Source: Monoplex corrugatus (Eukaryota > Mollusca > Gastropoda > Littorinimorpha > Ranellidae). From it: a stretch of 64,000 nucleotides of DNA. The DNA lies in assembly GCA_030674185.1 (NCBI GenBank), contig CM060315.1:94079058-94143057 (forward strand), written 5' to 3'. Positions 52,882 to 64,000 of this stretch are shown here, piece by piece. Below the pieces are notes generated by a model. That model did no database searches, had not been told where the DNA came from, and worked only from the letters and a program-made list of their open reading frames with translations. Made by a program: the position numbers and the translations under genes. Position 1 is the first letter of the stretch. The number at the start of each line of letters is the position of its first letter.

Positions 52882-54314
52882 TTAACTCACTCGGGATGGA
52901 GAGTTTTCCCCCTTGCGTTTCCCCAGGGACGGCCCATTTTGAAGGGTTAGGAAATAAATCACAAAAAATACAAAACATAAAGGAACAAAATGAAACTTTC
53001 AGATCTGAATATTTACATGCTGGGTTAGTTCATGCCAAAATATTGAAGTTCTTCCTTGAATATTTCTTCTTCATGTGCCACGTTGAAAATACCCCAAATT
53101 TTGTGGTCAGGATCAACGTACAGTCACACACTCTGATCAGCTCCATGAACACACAGTCAAAGGTGATAAGGTCTTTGTATGCACAAAACAACATGAATAA
53201 AGAAGACTTTGCTCAGGGTAAAAAAAAAAAAGATTATTAATGATATTATATGAATAAATGTTACAAATGTTTTGCACAGGGGAATTTGGAAAAAAAGGAG
53301 CACACCGGATGCTTCAGTCCCTATGCACTGTTTTCCTAATAATCAGTGTAGTTCTGCACTGAGTGATACAGTTGGAAGCAGGTGATGGTCTTGTTGGGCT
53401 GGCATAGTTTGTCACAGAGGGCAACCCCACACTTTTTACACAGTTGGGGATTTGCCGCAGTTGAACCTCCGAGTGTCTCCTGCTGCCAGCATTACACACA
53501 TGACACTTCCTATAGTTCTTCCTACCGCTGGGGATGGGTGGCAGAGGGCAGGAGAAGTGCTCATTCTACTTGCCACTCAGTTCTCTTATGCCTTCTGTTA
53601 TGACAATAGAATTTAGAAAGTCTTCTGTCACAAACTGATTCAAGAAATCGAAGGGGGCATGGCACTCAACTGGGACATGCAGGCCACAAGGGCCAGAGAA
53701 CAGAGGCAAAGTGGGAGAAAAACTAAAATCTTCATGCCAGTCATGCATAGGAAAGTGAATGAAAACTCCATCAGACATGCGACTCACTGTGCTTGACCCA
53801 CTGACCGCTCGCCTCTCGTGACATATACGCCCACCTCCCTCTCCCATTTTACTGTCGTCCGAAACTAGGTCACTGTCAGTACCTTCTTGCTGGCAGCTTC
53901 CATCACTTGATACACTTTCATCATTACTTCATCATACTCCTTGATGTCCAATCCTTCAGTCTGAAGCACTTCAATCACTTCAGCAGCAGTAAAACGCCGC
54001 CGTCGCGATCTACTTTGTTCAAAACTCGTACTCGCCTGTGACGCCATTTTTGACACGAATGCAGATTAGCCAGTCGTGTGGGGTGCCAAAGTCAATCGTT
54101 TCCAGACGAGTGTATGGCTACGGAATCTCACGAAGTAACTTTCCCCTTGACCCTTGACACGTTTCGCAGTGACCAGTGTGGCTATAGTAGGTGTGCAAGA
54201 TCACAAGGGGAGCGTCGAAAAAATTTTAATTATCGAAACCGCTATCGCGTTCCTGTACGGAACCGTTCCTTTCATCATGACTGCTATAGCGTTCCGTTGT
54301 ACCGAGTGAGTTAA
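52882..54314 (-). mobile_element. piggyBac element, internally deleted, with TTAA target sites
   Basis: TTAA at both ends (52882-52885 and 54311-54314), which is the piggyBac target duplication. Directly inside are matching terminal inverted repeats: CTCACTCGG at 52886-52894 and its complement CCGAGTGAG at 54302-54310. The element is about 1.43 kb, versus 2.3-3 kb for complete ones. The coding remains on the minus strand keep both ends of the transposase but lack the catalytic core. Confidence 0.9.
53345..54056 (-). pseudogene. piggyBac transposase remnant lacking the DDE core
   Basis: Read from 54056: an N-terminal part with Arg-rich QSRSRRRRFTAAEVIEVLQ, a frame change near 53870, then LFSGPCGLHVPVECHAPFDF followed by FVTEDFLNSIV. 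The latter is the usual start of the piggyBac DDE domain (F-x-G-x-x-G ... P-x-D-x-F-x-x-F-x-T-x-x-x-L-x-x-I-V). Immediately afterwards, IRELSGK, a TAG and HFSCPLPPIPSGRKNYRKCH mark the C-terminus with its zinc-binding cysteines (K-C-H-V-C, and in a shifted frame C-K-K-C-G-V-A-L-C ... C-F-Q-L-Y-H). About 300 residues holding all catalytic aspartates are missing, so the gene cannot transpose anything by itself. Confidence 0.82.
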
Positions 54315-54316
54315 AG

Positions 54317-54420
54317 TGTTATATGTTTTGAAATGTTATGTTTTGAAATGTTTATAGCCCTGATACGGCTCTATGCAGTCTTCCTGGCTTTAAAAACAAT
54401 AAACAATAACAATGTGACAG
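54317..54420 (+). repeat. 3' fragment of dispersed repeat A
   Basis: GTTTTGAAATGTTTATAGCC then CTGATACGGCTCTATGCAGT and an AACAATAACAAT tail. The piggyBac right target site lies at its left edge. Confidence 0.6.
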
Positions 54421-54554
54421 AGAATGAGAAGCAATGATATTAGATACTGGCTTGGTGTAGAGAACAGACAGCACGGCCTTGTGAGATTCCATACATTTGA
54501 TCTGTTTCGTTGGTATAGAGACAGTGATAGATGCTGGTTTGGTATAGAGACAGC

Positions 54555-55045
54555 ACTAGTGAACAGCAATTCATTTCTTTAGCAAAGGACGGTGACTGTG
54601 GTGACAACATAGTGAACAGCAATTCATTTCTTTAGCAAAGGACGGTGACTGTGTGAAACATAGTGAACAAGACTCAATTCTTAGCAAAGGACGGTGACTG
54701 TGGTGACAACATAGTGAACAAGAACTCAATTCTTTAGCAAAGGACGGTGACTGTGGTGACAACATAGTGAACAAGAACTCAATTCTTTATAGCAAAGGAC
54801 GGTGACTGTGGTGACAACATAGTGAACAAGAACTCAATTCTTTAGCAAAGGACGGTGTGTGGTGACAACATAGTGAACAAGAACTCATTCTTTATAAGCA
54901 AAGGACGGTGACTGTGGTGACAACATAGTGAACAAGAACTCAATTCTTTATAGCAAAGGACGGTGACTGTGGTGACAACATAGTGAACAAGAACTCAATT
55001 CTTTAGCAAAGGACGGTAACTGTGGTGACAACATGGTGGACACAG
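54555..55045. repeat. 53-bp tandem array, about nine copies
   Basis: Unit contains AACATAGTGAACAAGAACTC then AATTCTTTAGCAAAGGACGG. Several copies have short deletions or an extra TA. Confidence 0.92.
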
Positions 55046-55069
55046 ACCCTGTAATGAATGTATGTGTTA

Positions 55070-55222
55070 AATATGTGTGTATATGTCTTTGTATGTGTGT
55101 GTGTTTATGTGTGTGTGTGTTTATGTGTGTGTGTATATGTGTGTGTGTGTTTAATGTGTGTGTGTTTATGTGTGTGTGTGTTTAATGTGTGTGTGTTTAT
55201 GTGTGTGTGTGTGTGTGTGTAA
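55070..55222. repeat. (GT)n with TTTATGT/TTAATGT interruptions
   Basis: Imperfect GT microsatellite of about 150 bp. Confidence 0.9.
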
Positions 55223-55614
55223 TGAGTGACGTACATGACTAACGCATCAGGACAGTCCAGAAACAGAGAAGCGGGATACCTGTGCGACTCGGACCGGTTG
55301 ACAAAGTATAAACACGCTAAATTAACACGCTAAATTTACTCCATGGTACTGTCAAAGGCCGGCAACCGTGTGTGATGGTGGACTGTCCCGTTAGTCTGAC
55401 GGTCATACTGGTCATCATCGCATGGTGTGGGTCTTCATGTGGGATACAAGACCGATCTTGGAGACACATTTTCTTCGGACATTGAGAGTTCTCCATGCCT
55501 GAGTGGTTTCCCTTGACTAGAGTGTTTTGCACTGTCGGGAAAAAAAATGGAGAGGAGGGAGAGGAATTTGTCTGAGTTTACCACTGCAGTGAGGCAAAGG
55601 TTATGTATGGTTTT
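55223..55614. other. unassigned stretch
   Basis: Single-copy-looking, GC-richer than the surroundings. A 71-codon minus-strand frame here (55317-55532) has no recognised motif. I searched for the next ceramide kinase exon and did not find it. Confidence 0.35.
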
Positions 55615-56068
55615 TAATAAGTTGACATTTGTGTATTACAGGTGAGACTGACAGCCAATATTACACTGCAGTGAGGCACAAGTTGTGTATGTATTTTAAC
55701 AGGTTGAAGATTGTGTGTTACAGGTAAGACTGACAGCCAATATTACACTGCAGTGAGGCACAAGTTGTGTATGTATTTTAACAGGTTGAAGATTGTGTGT
55801 TACAGGTGAGACTGACAGCCAATATTACACTGCAGTGAGGCAAAAGTTGTGTATGTATTTTAACAGGTTGAAGATTGTGTTTACAGGTGAGACTGACAGC
55901 CAATATTACACTGCAGTGAGGCAAAAGTTGTGTATGTATTTTAACAGGTTGAAGATTGTGTGTTACAGGTGAGACTGACAGCCAACATTACACTGCAGTG
56001 AGGCAAAGTTGTGTATGTATTTTAACAGGTTGAAGATTGTGTGTTACAGGTGAGACTGACAGCCAATA
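55615..56068. repeat. 82-bp tandem array, five to six copies
   Basis: Unit contains GTGTGTTACAGGTGAGACTG, ACAGCCAATATTACACTGCA and GTATGTATTTTAACAGGTTG. TGTGTTACAG|GTGAGACTGAC resembles a splice acceptor with an exon start; no matching exon was found at either edge. Confidence 0.92.
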
Positions 56069-56204
56069 TTTTTGCCTACATGAGGGAAAATGATTAGTAC
56101 GCTGGTTCTGTTGGCTAACGCTTTTCTCAGTATCATAAACGGTCAGAAGAGATTACGATGGATGAGAAGGATGCGATATGCATGTGAGTTTCTTGTTGGT
56201 TGAT

Positions 56205-57325
56205 TAATTCTTTGTGTCTTGCCTGATCAAAAGCTTTGGTATGATCGACAAAGCAAAGACATCCTTATTCAACTCTTTTGACCACACTGTTCTTCTGCTA
56301 TTTCTCTTTTGATTCTGTTCCTTGTCCTCATCATGATTATTCTTAATAGGATTTTGTTACGTGACTCATCAAGCTGATTGTCGATGGAGTTCACATTCTG
56401 TAGCCCCTGTTTTCTTTGGAAGTGCAATGAAAATTGATTTTGATATATCTTTGGGGATTTTTCCGGTGTCATAAATTTCATTTAGGAGGACCGTTATTTT
56501 TTCAATACCAAATTCTTCAAGGCCCCAATCATTTTTGTAATAATGTTGTCTGGTCCTGGGGCTTTTCCTGTTTTCATCTTTTTCTGTGCTGCTCTAACTT
56601 CATCTTTCATTCTGGATGGTCTTTCAACATTCTTTCTTATGTTGTGTTTTTTGTTTCTGTCATTGTTAAAAATGTCTTTAATGTACTCTTCCCATCCCTC
56701 TAACATTGTGTCTGTTCTGTATAGCGTCATCTTTGGTTTAGTGCCAGTTGAGGCAGTCTTGTCTGTGATAACGTCCATCTTTTGGTTTTAAGCTGCCAGT
56801 TGATGTGCATGTCTTTGTTCTGTGATAAGCGTACCATCTTTTGGTTTTAAGCTGCCAGTTAATGCATGTCTTTTTCTATAGGTACCATCTTTGGGTTTAA
56901 GCTCAGTTGATGTGATGTCTTGTTTGATAAGCGTACCATCTTTTGGTTTTAAGCGGCCAGTTGATGTGCATGTCTTGTTCTGTGATAAGCGTACCATCTT
57001 TTGGTTTTAAGCGGCCAGTTGATGTGCATGTCTTTTTCCTGTGGACAATTTCTTCAATGTTTCTGTACATAATTTGAGGATCTGTTTTGTGTTGGTCGTC
57101 TGTTTCTTTGCACTTTGCTTCCAGCCAACTGTCCTTAGCTTCATTGTACGTGTTCCTGATTTCCCTGTTTATCCTCTTGTAATCTTCCTCTTTTTCCCTT
57201 CCTCCATTCTTCCATCAAGCATGTAATTTATTTTGTCATCCAGTTCTTTCTTGCTTTTCTTTCAACTCTAGGGATTTCTTCACAAGCTTCTTTTATCGAG
57301 TTTCTCAACTTTGTCCATTGTTCTT
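56205..57325 (-). pseudogene. LINE fragment: ORF2 linker and start of reverse transcriptase
   Basis: Minus strand, read leftwards from 57325: KLRNSIKEACEEIPRVERKA (linker), REEDYKRINREIRNTYNEA, the array of GTLITEQ repeats (see next), then TMLEGWEEYIKDIFNNDRNK and KKMKTGKAPGPDNIITKMI. Further on come KILLRIIMMRTRNRIKREIA then EEQCG, and finally CFVDHTKAFDQARH with the first catalytic Asp (56231-56258). This is a non-LTR RT cut off before the YADD box. Frame changes occur at 56490-56500 and around 56270. Clade not certain. Confidence 0.75.
56775..57040. repeat. about 60-bp array inside the LINE linker, four to five copies
   Basis: Unit contains GATAAGCGTACCATCTTTTG then GTTTTAAGCTGCCAGTTGAT. 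On the minus strand it encodes a repeat of QLAALKPKDGTLITEQRHAH, an amplification of the LINE coding sequence that continues on both sides. Confidence 0.88.
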
Positions 57326-57329
57326 CACT

Positions 57330-57485
57330 GTCAGGCCAAGGGCATATCCTTTGATTATGTGCGTGAATGCCTTGATATGTGTACTTCATTTTTTTTTTCC
57401 TGTTGAAGTATAGTGTATGTTTTAAAATGGTTATAGCCATGATATGGCTGTATGCAGTCTGTGGGTTTTAAACAAAAATAACAAC
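57330..57485 (+). repeat. 3' fragment of dispersed repeat A
   Basis: CAGGCCAAGGGCATATCCTT through GCGTGAATGCCTTGATATGT and CATGATATGGCTGTATGCAG, ending in AAAAATAACAACAAG. It corresponds to 29440-29580 and 32300-32460. Confidence 0.7.
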
Positions 57486-57574
57486 AAGACAATCACATAT
57501 GCCATATGTCCACCGAGATCAACCAGTGATAGTCTAGCATCTTTTTCAGGCCTGCACAAAACTGGACATGTTAC

Positions 57575-57690
57575 CTAGATAATAATAATAATAATAATAA
57601 TATACAATATTTTATATAGCGCAAAATCTTGATAAAATCAAATCTAAGTGCTAAAACAGACACGCACGCACGCATGCACACACGCACGCA

Positions 57691-57722
<32 letters not shown>

Positions 57723-58207
57723 CACACATACACACACACACACACACGCACGCACGCACACGGCTATAAATGGGGAGAAAGAATAAAAGCAATGGAAAAT
57801 TATAGAGAGCATATTATATACAATTATATATTACAATGTGATTCCCCTCCGAGTAGAGACAGGCTGCAGAGGGGATTGAGTGAGGTCAGGATTTTATGCA
57901 GAGGAGAAAAGGTGAGTTTTGAGAGCGGACTTGAAGGAGACAAAAGTAGGTTGCTGACGGACTGAGAGAGGAAGTTTGTTCCAGGAAAGTGGACCAGAAA
58001 CAGAGAAGGCTCGTGGACCATAGGTATTGAGCTTAGTGCGTGGAAAGCGAAAAGTCAGAGGATCGGAGGCAGAGCGGAGGGTACGTGAGGGAACATAGAT
58101 CTCAAGTAGGCTTGACAGGTAATCGGGGGCTGCGTTATTGAGGCTTTTGTAGCACATGGTGTCTAGTTTGTACTGTATGCGCTTTGATACAGGGAGCCAG
58201 TGAAGTT
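57575..58207 (-). mobile_element. LINE 3' end, 5'-truncated, minus strand
   Basis: Inverted copy of the last 630 bp of the LINE at 17334-19600. On the minus strand it has (ATT)n and GCGCTATATAAAAT at the terminus, the GT/GCGT run, and an 87-codon frame MCYKSLNNAAPDYLSSLLEI ... GPRAFSVSGPLSWNKLPLSV ... THLFSSA with no stop before the natural end. It preserves the Arg codon that is a TGA stop in the longer copy. Confidence 0.92.
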
Positions 58208-58209
58208 AT

Positions 58210-58842
58210 CAGATCTGATTCAAGTGTGCTTGTGGGTAGGTGGGCATAAGCTGACACTGTCAGGATGATAAGAGACTTTTAAGGTGGACATTAAGCTGAC
58301 ACTGTCAGGATGATAAGAGACTTTTAAGGTGGACATTAAGCTGACACTGTCAGGATGATAAGAGACTTTTAAGGTGGACATTAAGCTGACACTGCCAGGA
58401 TGATTATAGACTTTTAAGGTGAACATTAAGCTGACACTGTCAGGATGATTAGAGACTTTTAAGGTGGACATTAAGCTGACACTGTCAGGATGATTAGAGA
58501 CTTTTAAGGTGGACATTAAACTGACACTGTCAGGATGATTATAGACTTTTAAGGTGGACATTAAACTGACACTGTCAGGATGATAAGAGACTTTTAAGTG
58601 GACATTAAGCTGACACTGTCAGGATGATTATAGACTTTTAAGGTGGACATTAAGCTGACACTGTCAGGATGATTAGAGACTTTTAAGGTGGACATTAAGC
58701 TGACACTGTCAGGATGATTATAGACTTTTAAGGTGAACATTAAGCTGACACTGTCAGGATGATAAGAGACTTTTAAGGTGGACATTAAGCTGACAATGTC
58801 AGGATGATTATAGACTTTTAAGGTGGACATTAAGCTGTTGTT
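58210..58842. repeat. 45-bp tandem array, 14 copies
   Basis: Unit contains GACATTAAGCTGACACTGTC then AGGATGATAAGAGACTTTTA. It abuts the truncated end of the LINE copy at 58207. Confidence 0.94.
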
Positions 58843-59038
58843 TATATTGTGGGTTGAGAATGAACTCAGACACCAGATGCTCAGTCCATGTCTCTGTCAG
58901 CAGAACTGACCAACTAGTGTGAAGTGCTTGTCAGCATAATGCGCATGGATGCATCCAGGAACATAGTAATTGTCGGAGAGATATGGATCCTTTTTGTACA
59001 TGTCCAGAAACAGTGATGTAAAACACGTACATAAATTG
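58843..59038. other. spacer between arrays
   Basis: Short unique-looking stretch; nothing recognised. Confidence 0.35.
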
Positions 59039-62000
59039 TGTTGTCACATAGAGCTTCAGTGTAACAACAGTGACATAAATAACATTGTTTTGTCACATAG
59101 AGCTTCAGTGTAACAACAGTGACATAAATAACATACATTGTGTTGTCACATAGAGCTTCAGTGTAACAACAGTGACATAAATAACATTGTGTTGTCACAT
59201 AGAGCTTCAGTGTAACAACAGTGACATAAATAACATTGTGTTGTCACATAGAGCTTCAGTGTAACAACAGTGACATAAATAACATTGTGTTGTCACATAG
59301 AGCTTCAGTGTAACAACAGTGACATAAATAACATACATTGTGTTGTCACATAGAGCTTCAGTGTAACAACAGTGACATAAATAACATTGTGTTGTTACAT
59401 AGAGCTTCAGTGTAACAACAGTGACATAAATAACATTGTGTTGTCACATACAGCTTCAGTGTAACAACAGTGACATAAATAACATTGTGTTGTCACATAG
59501 AGCTTCAGTGTAACAACAGTGACATAAATAACATACATTGTGTTGTCACATAGAGTTTCAGTGTAACAACAGTGACATAAATAACATTGTGTTGTCACAT
59601 AGAGCTTCAGTGTAACAACAGTGACATAAATAACATTGTGTTGTCACATAGAGCTTCAGTGTAACAACAGTGACATAAATAACATTGTGTTGTTACATAG
59701 AGCTTCAGTGTAACAACAGTGACATAAATAACATACATTGTGTTGTTACATAGAGCTTCAGTGTAACAACAGTGAAATAAATAACATTGTGTTGTCACAT
59801 AGAGCTTCAGTGTAACAACAGTGACATAAATAACATACATTGTGTTGTCACATAGAGCTTCAGTGTAACAACAGTGACATAAATAACATTGTTTTGTCAC
59901 ATAGAGCTTCAGTGTAACAACAGTGACATAAATAACATACATTGTGTTGTTACATAGAGCTTCAGTGTAACAACAGTGACATAAATAACATACATTGTGT
60001 TGTCACATAGAGCTTCAGTGTAACAACAGTGACATAAATAACATACATTGTGTTGTCACATAGAGTTTCAGTGTAACAACAGTGACATAAATAACATTGT
60101 GTTGTCACATAGAGCTTCAGTGTAACAACAGTGACATAAATAACATTGTGTTGTTACATAGAGCTTCAGTGTAACAACAGTGACATAAATAACATTGTGT
60201 TGTCACATAGAGCTTCAGTGTAACAACAGTGACATAAATAACATACATTGTGTTGTCACATAGAGCTTCAGTGTAACAACAGTGACATAAATAACATACA
60301 TTGTGTTGTCACATAGAGCTTCAGTGTAACAACAGTGACATAAATAACATTGTGTTGTTACATAGAGCTTCAGTGTAACAACAGTGACATAAATAACATT
60401 GTGTTGTTACATAGAGCTTCAGTGTAACAACAGTGACATAAATAACATACATTGTGTTGTTACATAGAGCTTCAGTGTAACAACAGTGACATAAATAACA
60501 TTGTGTTGTTACATAGAGCTTCAGTGTAACAACAGTGACATAAATAACATACATTGTGTTGTTACATAGAGCTTCAGTGTAACAACAGTGACATAAATAA
60601 CATACATTGTGTTGTCACATAGAGCTTCAGTGTAACAACAGTGACATAAATAACATAGATTGTGTTGTCACATAGAGCTTCAGTGTAACAACAGTGACAT
60701 AAATAACATTGTGTTGTCACATAGAGCTTCAGTGTAACAACAGTGACATAAATAACATTGTGTTGTCACATAGAGCTTCAGTGTAACAACAGTGACATAA
60801 ATAACATACATTGTGTTGTCACATAGAGTTTCAGTGTAACAACAGTGACATAAATAACATTGTGTTGTCACATAGAGCTTCAGTGTAACAACAGTGACAT
60901 AAATAACATTGTGTTGTTACATAGAGCTTCAGTGTAACAACAGTGACATAAATAACATTGTGTTGTCACATAGAGCTTCAGTGTAACAACAGTGACATAA
61001 ATAACATACATTGTGTTGTCACATAGAGCTTCAGTGTAACAACAGTGACATAAATACAACATTGTGTTGTCACATAGAGCTTCAGTGTAACAACAGTGAC
61101 ATAAATAACATTGTGTTGTCACATAGAGCTTCAGTGTAACAACAGTGACATAAATAACATTGTGTTGTCACATAGAGCTTCAGTGTAACAACAGTGACAT
61201 AAATAAACATTGTGTTGTCACATAGAGCTTCAGTGTAACAACAGTGACATAAATAACATTGTGTTGTCACATAGAGCTTCAGTGTAACAACATGCTATGA
61301 TGACATACAGTAACACTACATTTTGGTTGTCACATAGAGCTTCAGTGTAACAACAGTGACATAAATAACATTGTGTTGTTACATAGAGCTTCAGTGTAAC
61401 AACAGTGACATAAATAACAACATTGTGTTGTCACATAGAGCTTCAGTGTAACAACAGTGACATAAATAACATTGTGTTGTTACATAGAGCTTCAGTGTAA
61501 CAACAGTGACATAAATAACTACATTGTGTTGTCACATAGAGCTTCAGTGTAACAACAGTGACATAAATAACAATTGTGTTGTCACATAGAGCTTCAGTGT
61601 AACAACAGTGACATAAATAACATTGTGTTGTCACATAGAGCTTCAGTGTAACAACAGTGCATAAATAACATAATTGTGTTGTCACATAGAGCTTCAGTGT
61701 AACAACAGTGACATAAATAACATTGTGTTGTCACATAGAGCTTCAGTGTAACAACAGTGACATAAATAACATTGTGTTGTCACATAGAGCTTCAGTGTAA
61801 CAACAGTGACATAAATAAACATTGTGTTTGTCACATAAGCTTCAGTGTAACAACAGTGACATAAATAAACATTGTGTTGTCACATAGAGCTTCAGTGTAA
61901 CAACAGTGACATAAATAACATTGTGTTGTCACATAGAGCTTCAGTGTAACAACAGTGACATAAATAACATTGTGTTGTCACATAGAGCTTCAGTGTAACA

Positions 62001-64000
62001 ACAGTGACATAAATAACATTGTGTTGTCACATAGAGTTTCAGTGTAACAACAGTGACATAAATAACATTGTGTTTGTCACATAGAGCTTCAGTGTAACAA
62101 CAGTGACATAAATAACATACATTGTTGTCACATAGAGCTTCAGTGTAACAACAGTGACATAAATAACATTGTGTTGTCACATAGAGCTTCAGTGTAACAA
62201 CAGTGACATAAAATACATTGTGTTGTTACATAGAGCTTCAGTGTAACAACAGTGACATAAATAACATTGTGTTGTCACATAGAGCTTCAGTGTAACAACA
62301 GTGACATAAATAACAACATTGTGTTGTCACATAGAGCTTCAGTGTAACAACAGTGACATAAATAACATTGTGTTGTACATAGAGCTTCAGTGTAACAACA
62401 GTGACATAAATAACATTGTGTTGTCACATAGAGCTTCAGTGTAACAACAGTGACATAAATAAACATTGTGTTGTCACATAGAGTTCAGTGTAACAACAGT
62501 GACATAATAACCATTGTGTTGTACATAGAGCTTCAGTGTAACAACAGTGACATAAATAACATTGTGTTGTACATAGAGCTTCAGTGTAACAACAGTGACA
62601 TAAATAAACATTGTGTTGTACATAGAGTTCAGTGTAACAACAGTGACATAAAAACATTGTGTTGTACATAGAGCTTCAGTGTAACAACAGTGACATAAAT
62701 AACATTGTGTTGTACATAGAGCTTCAGTGTAACAACAGTGACATAAATAACATTGTGTTGTACATAGAGCTTCAGTGTAACAACAGTGACATAAATAACA
62801 TTGTGTTGTCACATAGAGTTCAGTGTAACAACAGTGACATAAATAACATTTGTGTTGTACATAGAGTTCAGTGTAACAACAGTGAATAAATAACATTGTG
62901 TTGTACATAGAGCTTCAGTGTAACAACAGTGACATAAAAAACATTGTGTTTCACATAGTTCAGTGTAACAACAGTGACATAAATAACATTGTGTTGTCAC
63001 ATAGAGCTTCAGTGTAACAACAGTGACATAATAACATTGTGTTGTACATAGAGCTTCAGTGTAACAACAGTGACATAAATAACATTGTGTTGTCACATAG
63101 AGCTTCAGTGTAACAACAGTGACATAAATAACATTGTGTTGTCACATAGAGCTTCAGTGTAACAACAGTGACATAAATAACATGTGTTGTTACATAGAGC
63201 TTCAGTGTAACAACAGTGACATAAATAATACATTGTTGTCACATAGAGTTTCAGTGTAACAACAGTGACATAAATAACATTGTGTTGTACATAGAGCTTC
63301 AGTGTAACAACAGTGACATAAATAAACATTGTGTTGTCACATAGAGCTTCAGTGTAACAACAGTGACATAAATAACATTGTGTTGTACATAGAGCTTCAG
63401 TGTAACAACAGTGACATAAATAAACATTGTGTTGTCACATAAGCTTCAGTGTAACAACAGTGACATAAATACACATTGTGTTGTCACATAGAGTTCAGTG
63501 TAACAACAGTGACATAAATAACATTGTGTTGTTACATAGAGCTTCAGTGTAACAACAGTGAATAAATAACATACATTGTGTTGTCACATAGAGTTCAGTG
63601 TAACAACAGTGACATAAATAACATTGTGTTGTACATAGAGCTTCAGTGTAACAACAGTGACATAAATAACATTGTGTTGTACATAGAGCTTCAGTGTAAC
63701 AACAGTGACATAAATAACATTGTGTTGTACATAGACTTCAGTGTAACAACAGTGACAAAATAACATACATTGTGTTGTCACATAGAGTTCAGTGTAACAA
63801 CAGTGACATAAATAACATTGTGTTGTTCATAGAGCTCAGTGTACAACAGTGACATAATAACATTGTGTTGTACATAGAGCTTCAGTGTAACAACAGTGAC
63901 ATAAAAAACATTGTGTTGTCACATAGAGTTTCAGTGTAACAACAGTGACATAAATAACATATGTGTTGTACATAGAGCTTCAGTGTAACAACAGTGACAT
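59039..64000. repeat. 49/53-bp tandem array, about 100 copies, runs out of the window
   Basis: Unit contains AGAGCTTCAGTGTAACAACA then GTGACATAAATAACATTGTG and TTGTCACAT; the 53-bp version has an extra ACAT. GTGACA and TGTCAC in each unit form an inverted pair. The first 2 kb are nearly perfect; from about 61040 single-base gains and losses become frequent. Minus-strand frames (YLCHCCYTEAL...) are artefacts. Confidence 0.96.

Noticed and set aside
53382..53603. Plus-strand frame of 73 codons
   Set aside because: It is the antisense of the piggyBac C-terminal zinc-binding region.
55317..55532. Cys-containing minus-strand frame as a gene
   Set aside because: No motif, no splice sites that extend it, and no similarity that I recognise.
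59039..64000. CRISPR-like array because of regular 49-53-bp periodicity
   Set aside because: There are no distinct spacers; the whole unit repeats, and the sequence is eukaryotic.

Overview
The window is nuclear DNA of a multicellular animal. Genes are split by long introns with GT-AG boundaries. Remains of five animal transposon classes are present (mariner, piggyBac, Penelope-like, and several non-LTR LINE lineages). By rough addition, 55-60% of the sequence is tandem minisatellite arrays. A marine invertebrate, most likely a mollusc, is my best guess; that is inference from repeat style only.

Layout. 1-756: 3' part of a mariner element. 1167-3560: the 5' end of a minus-strand gene (two short exons, a TFIIS N-domain-like peptide, a promoter with a perfect CRE). 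3.6-20.3 kb: no host gene seen; LINE fragments and large arrays, then a 2.3 kb LINE carrying a reverse transcriptase. 20571-21365: an intact single-exon TMEM69 (DUF3429) gene. 22-34 kb: arrays, LINE tails and copies of an unnamed dispersed repeat (here called repeat A). 34308-51146: six coding exons of a ceramide kinase-like gene on the plus strand, whose reading phases all join correctly. They encode the N-terminal PH-like region and the start of the diacylglycerol-kinase-type catalytic domain; the C-terminal half is not in the window. 52-58 kb: LINE tails, an internally deleted piggyBac with TTAA target sites, and another LINE reverse transcriptase fragment. 59.0-64.0 kb: one 49/53-bp array that runs off the end.

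The most striking pattern is where the arrays come from. In the ceramide kinase-like gene, at least four splice boundaries (41487, 43417, 50422, 51146), plus a two-copy case at 51072, sit at the edge of an array whose unit contains a copy of that same boundary: acceptor plus the first 12-35 exon bases, or the last ~20 exon bases plus the donor. Three other arrays are amplified pieces of LINE coding sequence (endonuclease 42 bp, reverse transcriptase 64 bp, linker ~60 bp), and one is an amplified segment of repeat A. The arrays therefore carry dozens of decoy splice sites next to the real ones, and many long but meaningless open frames.
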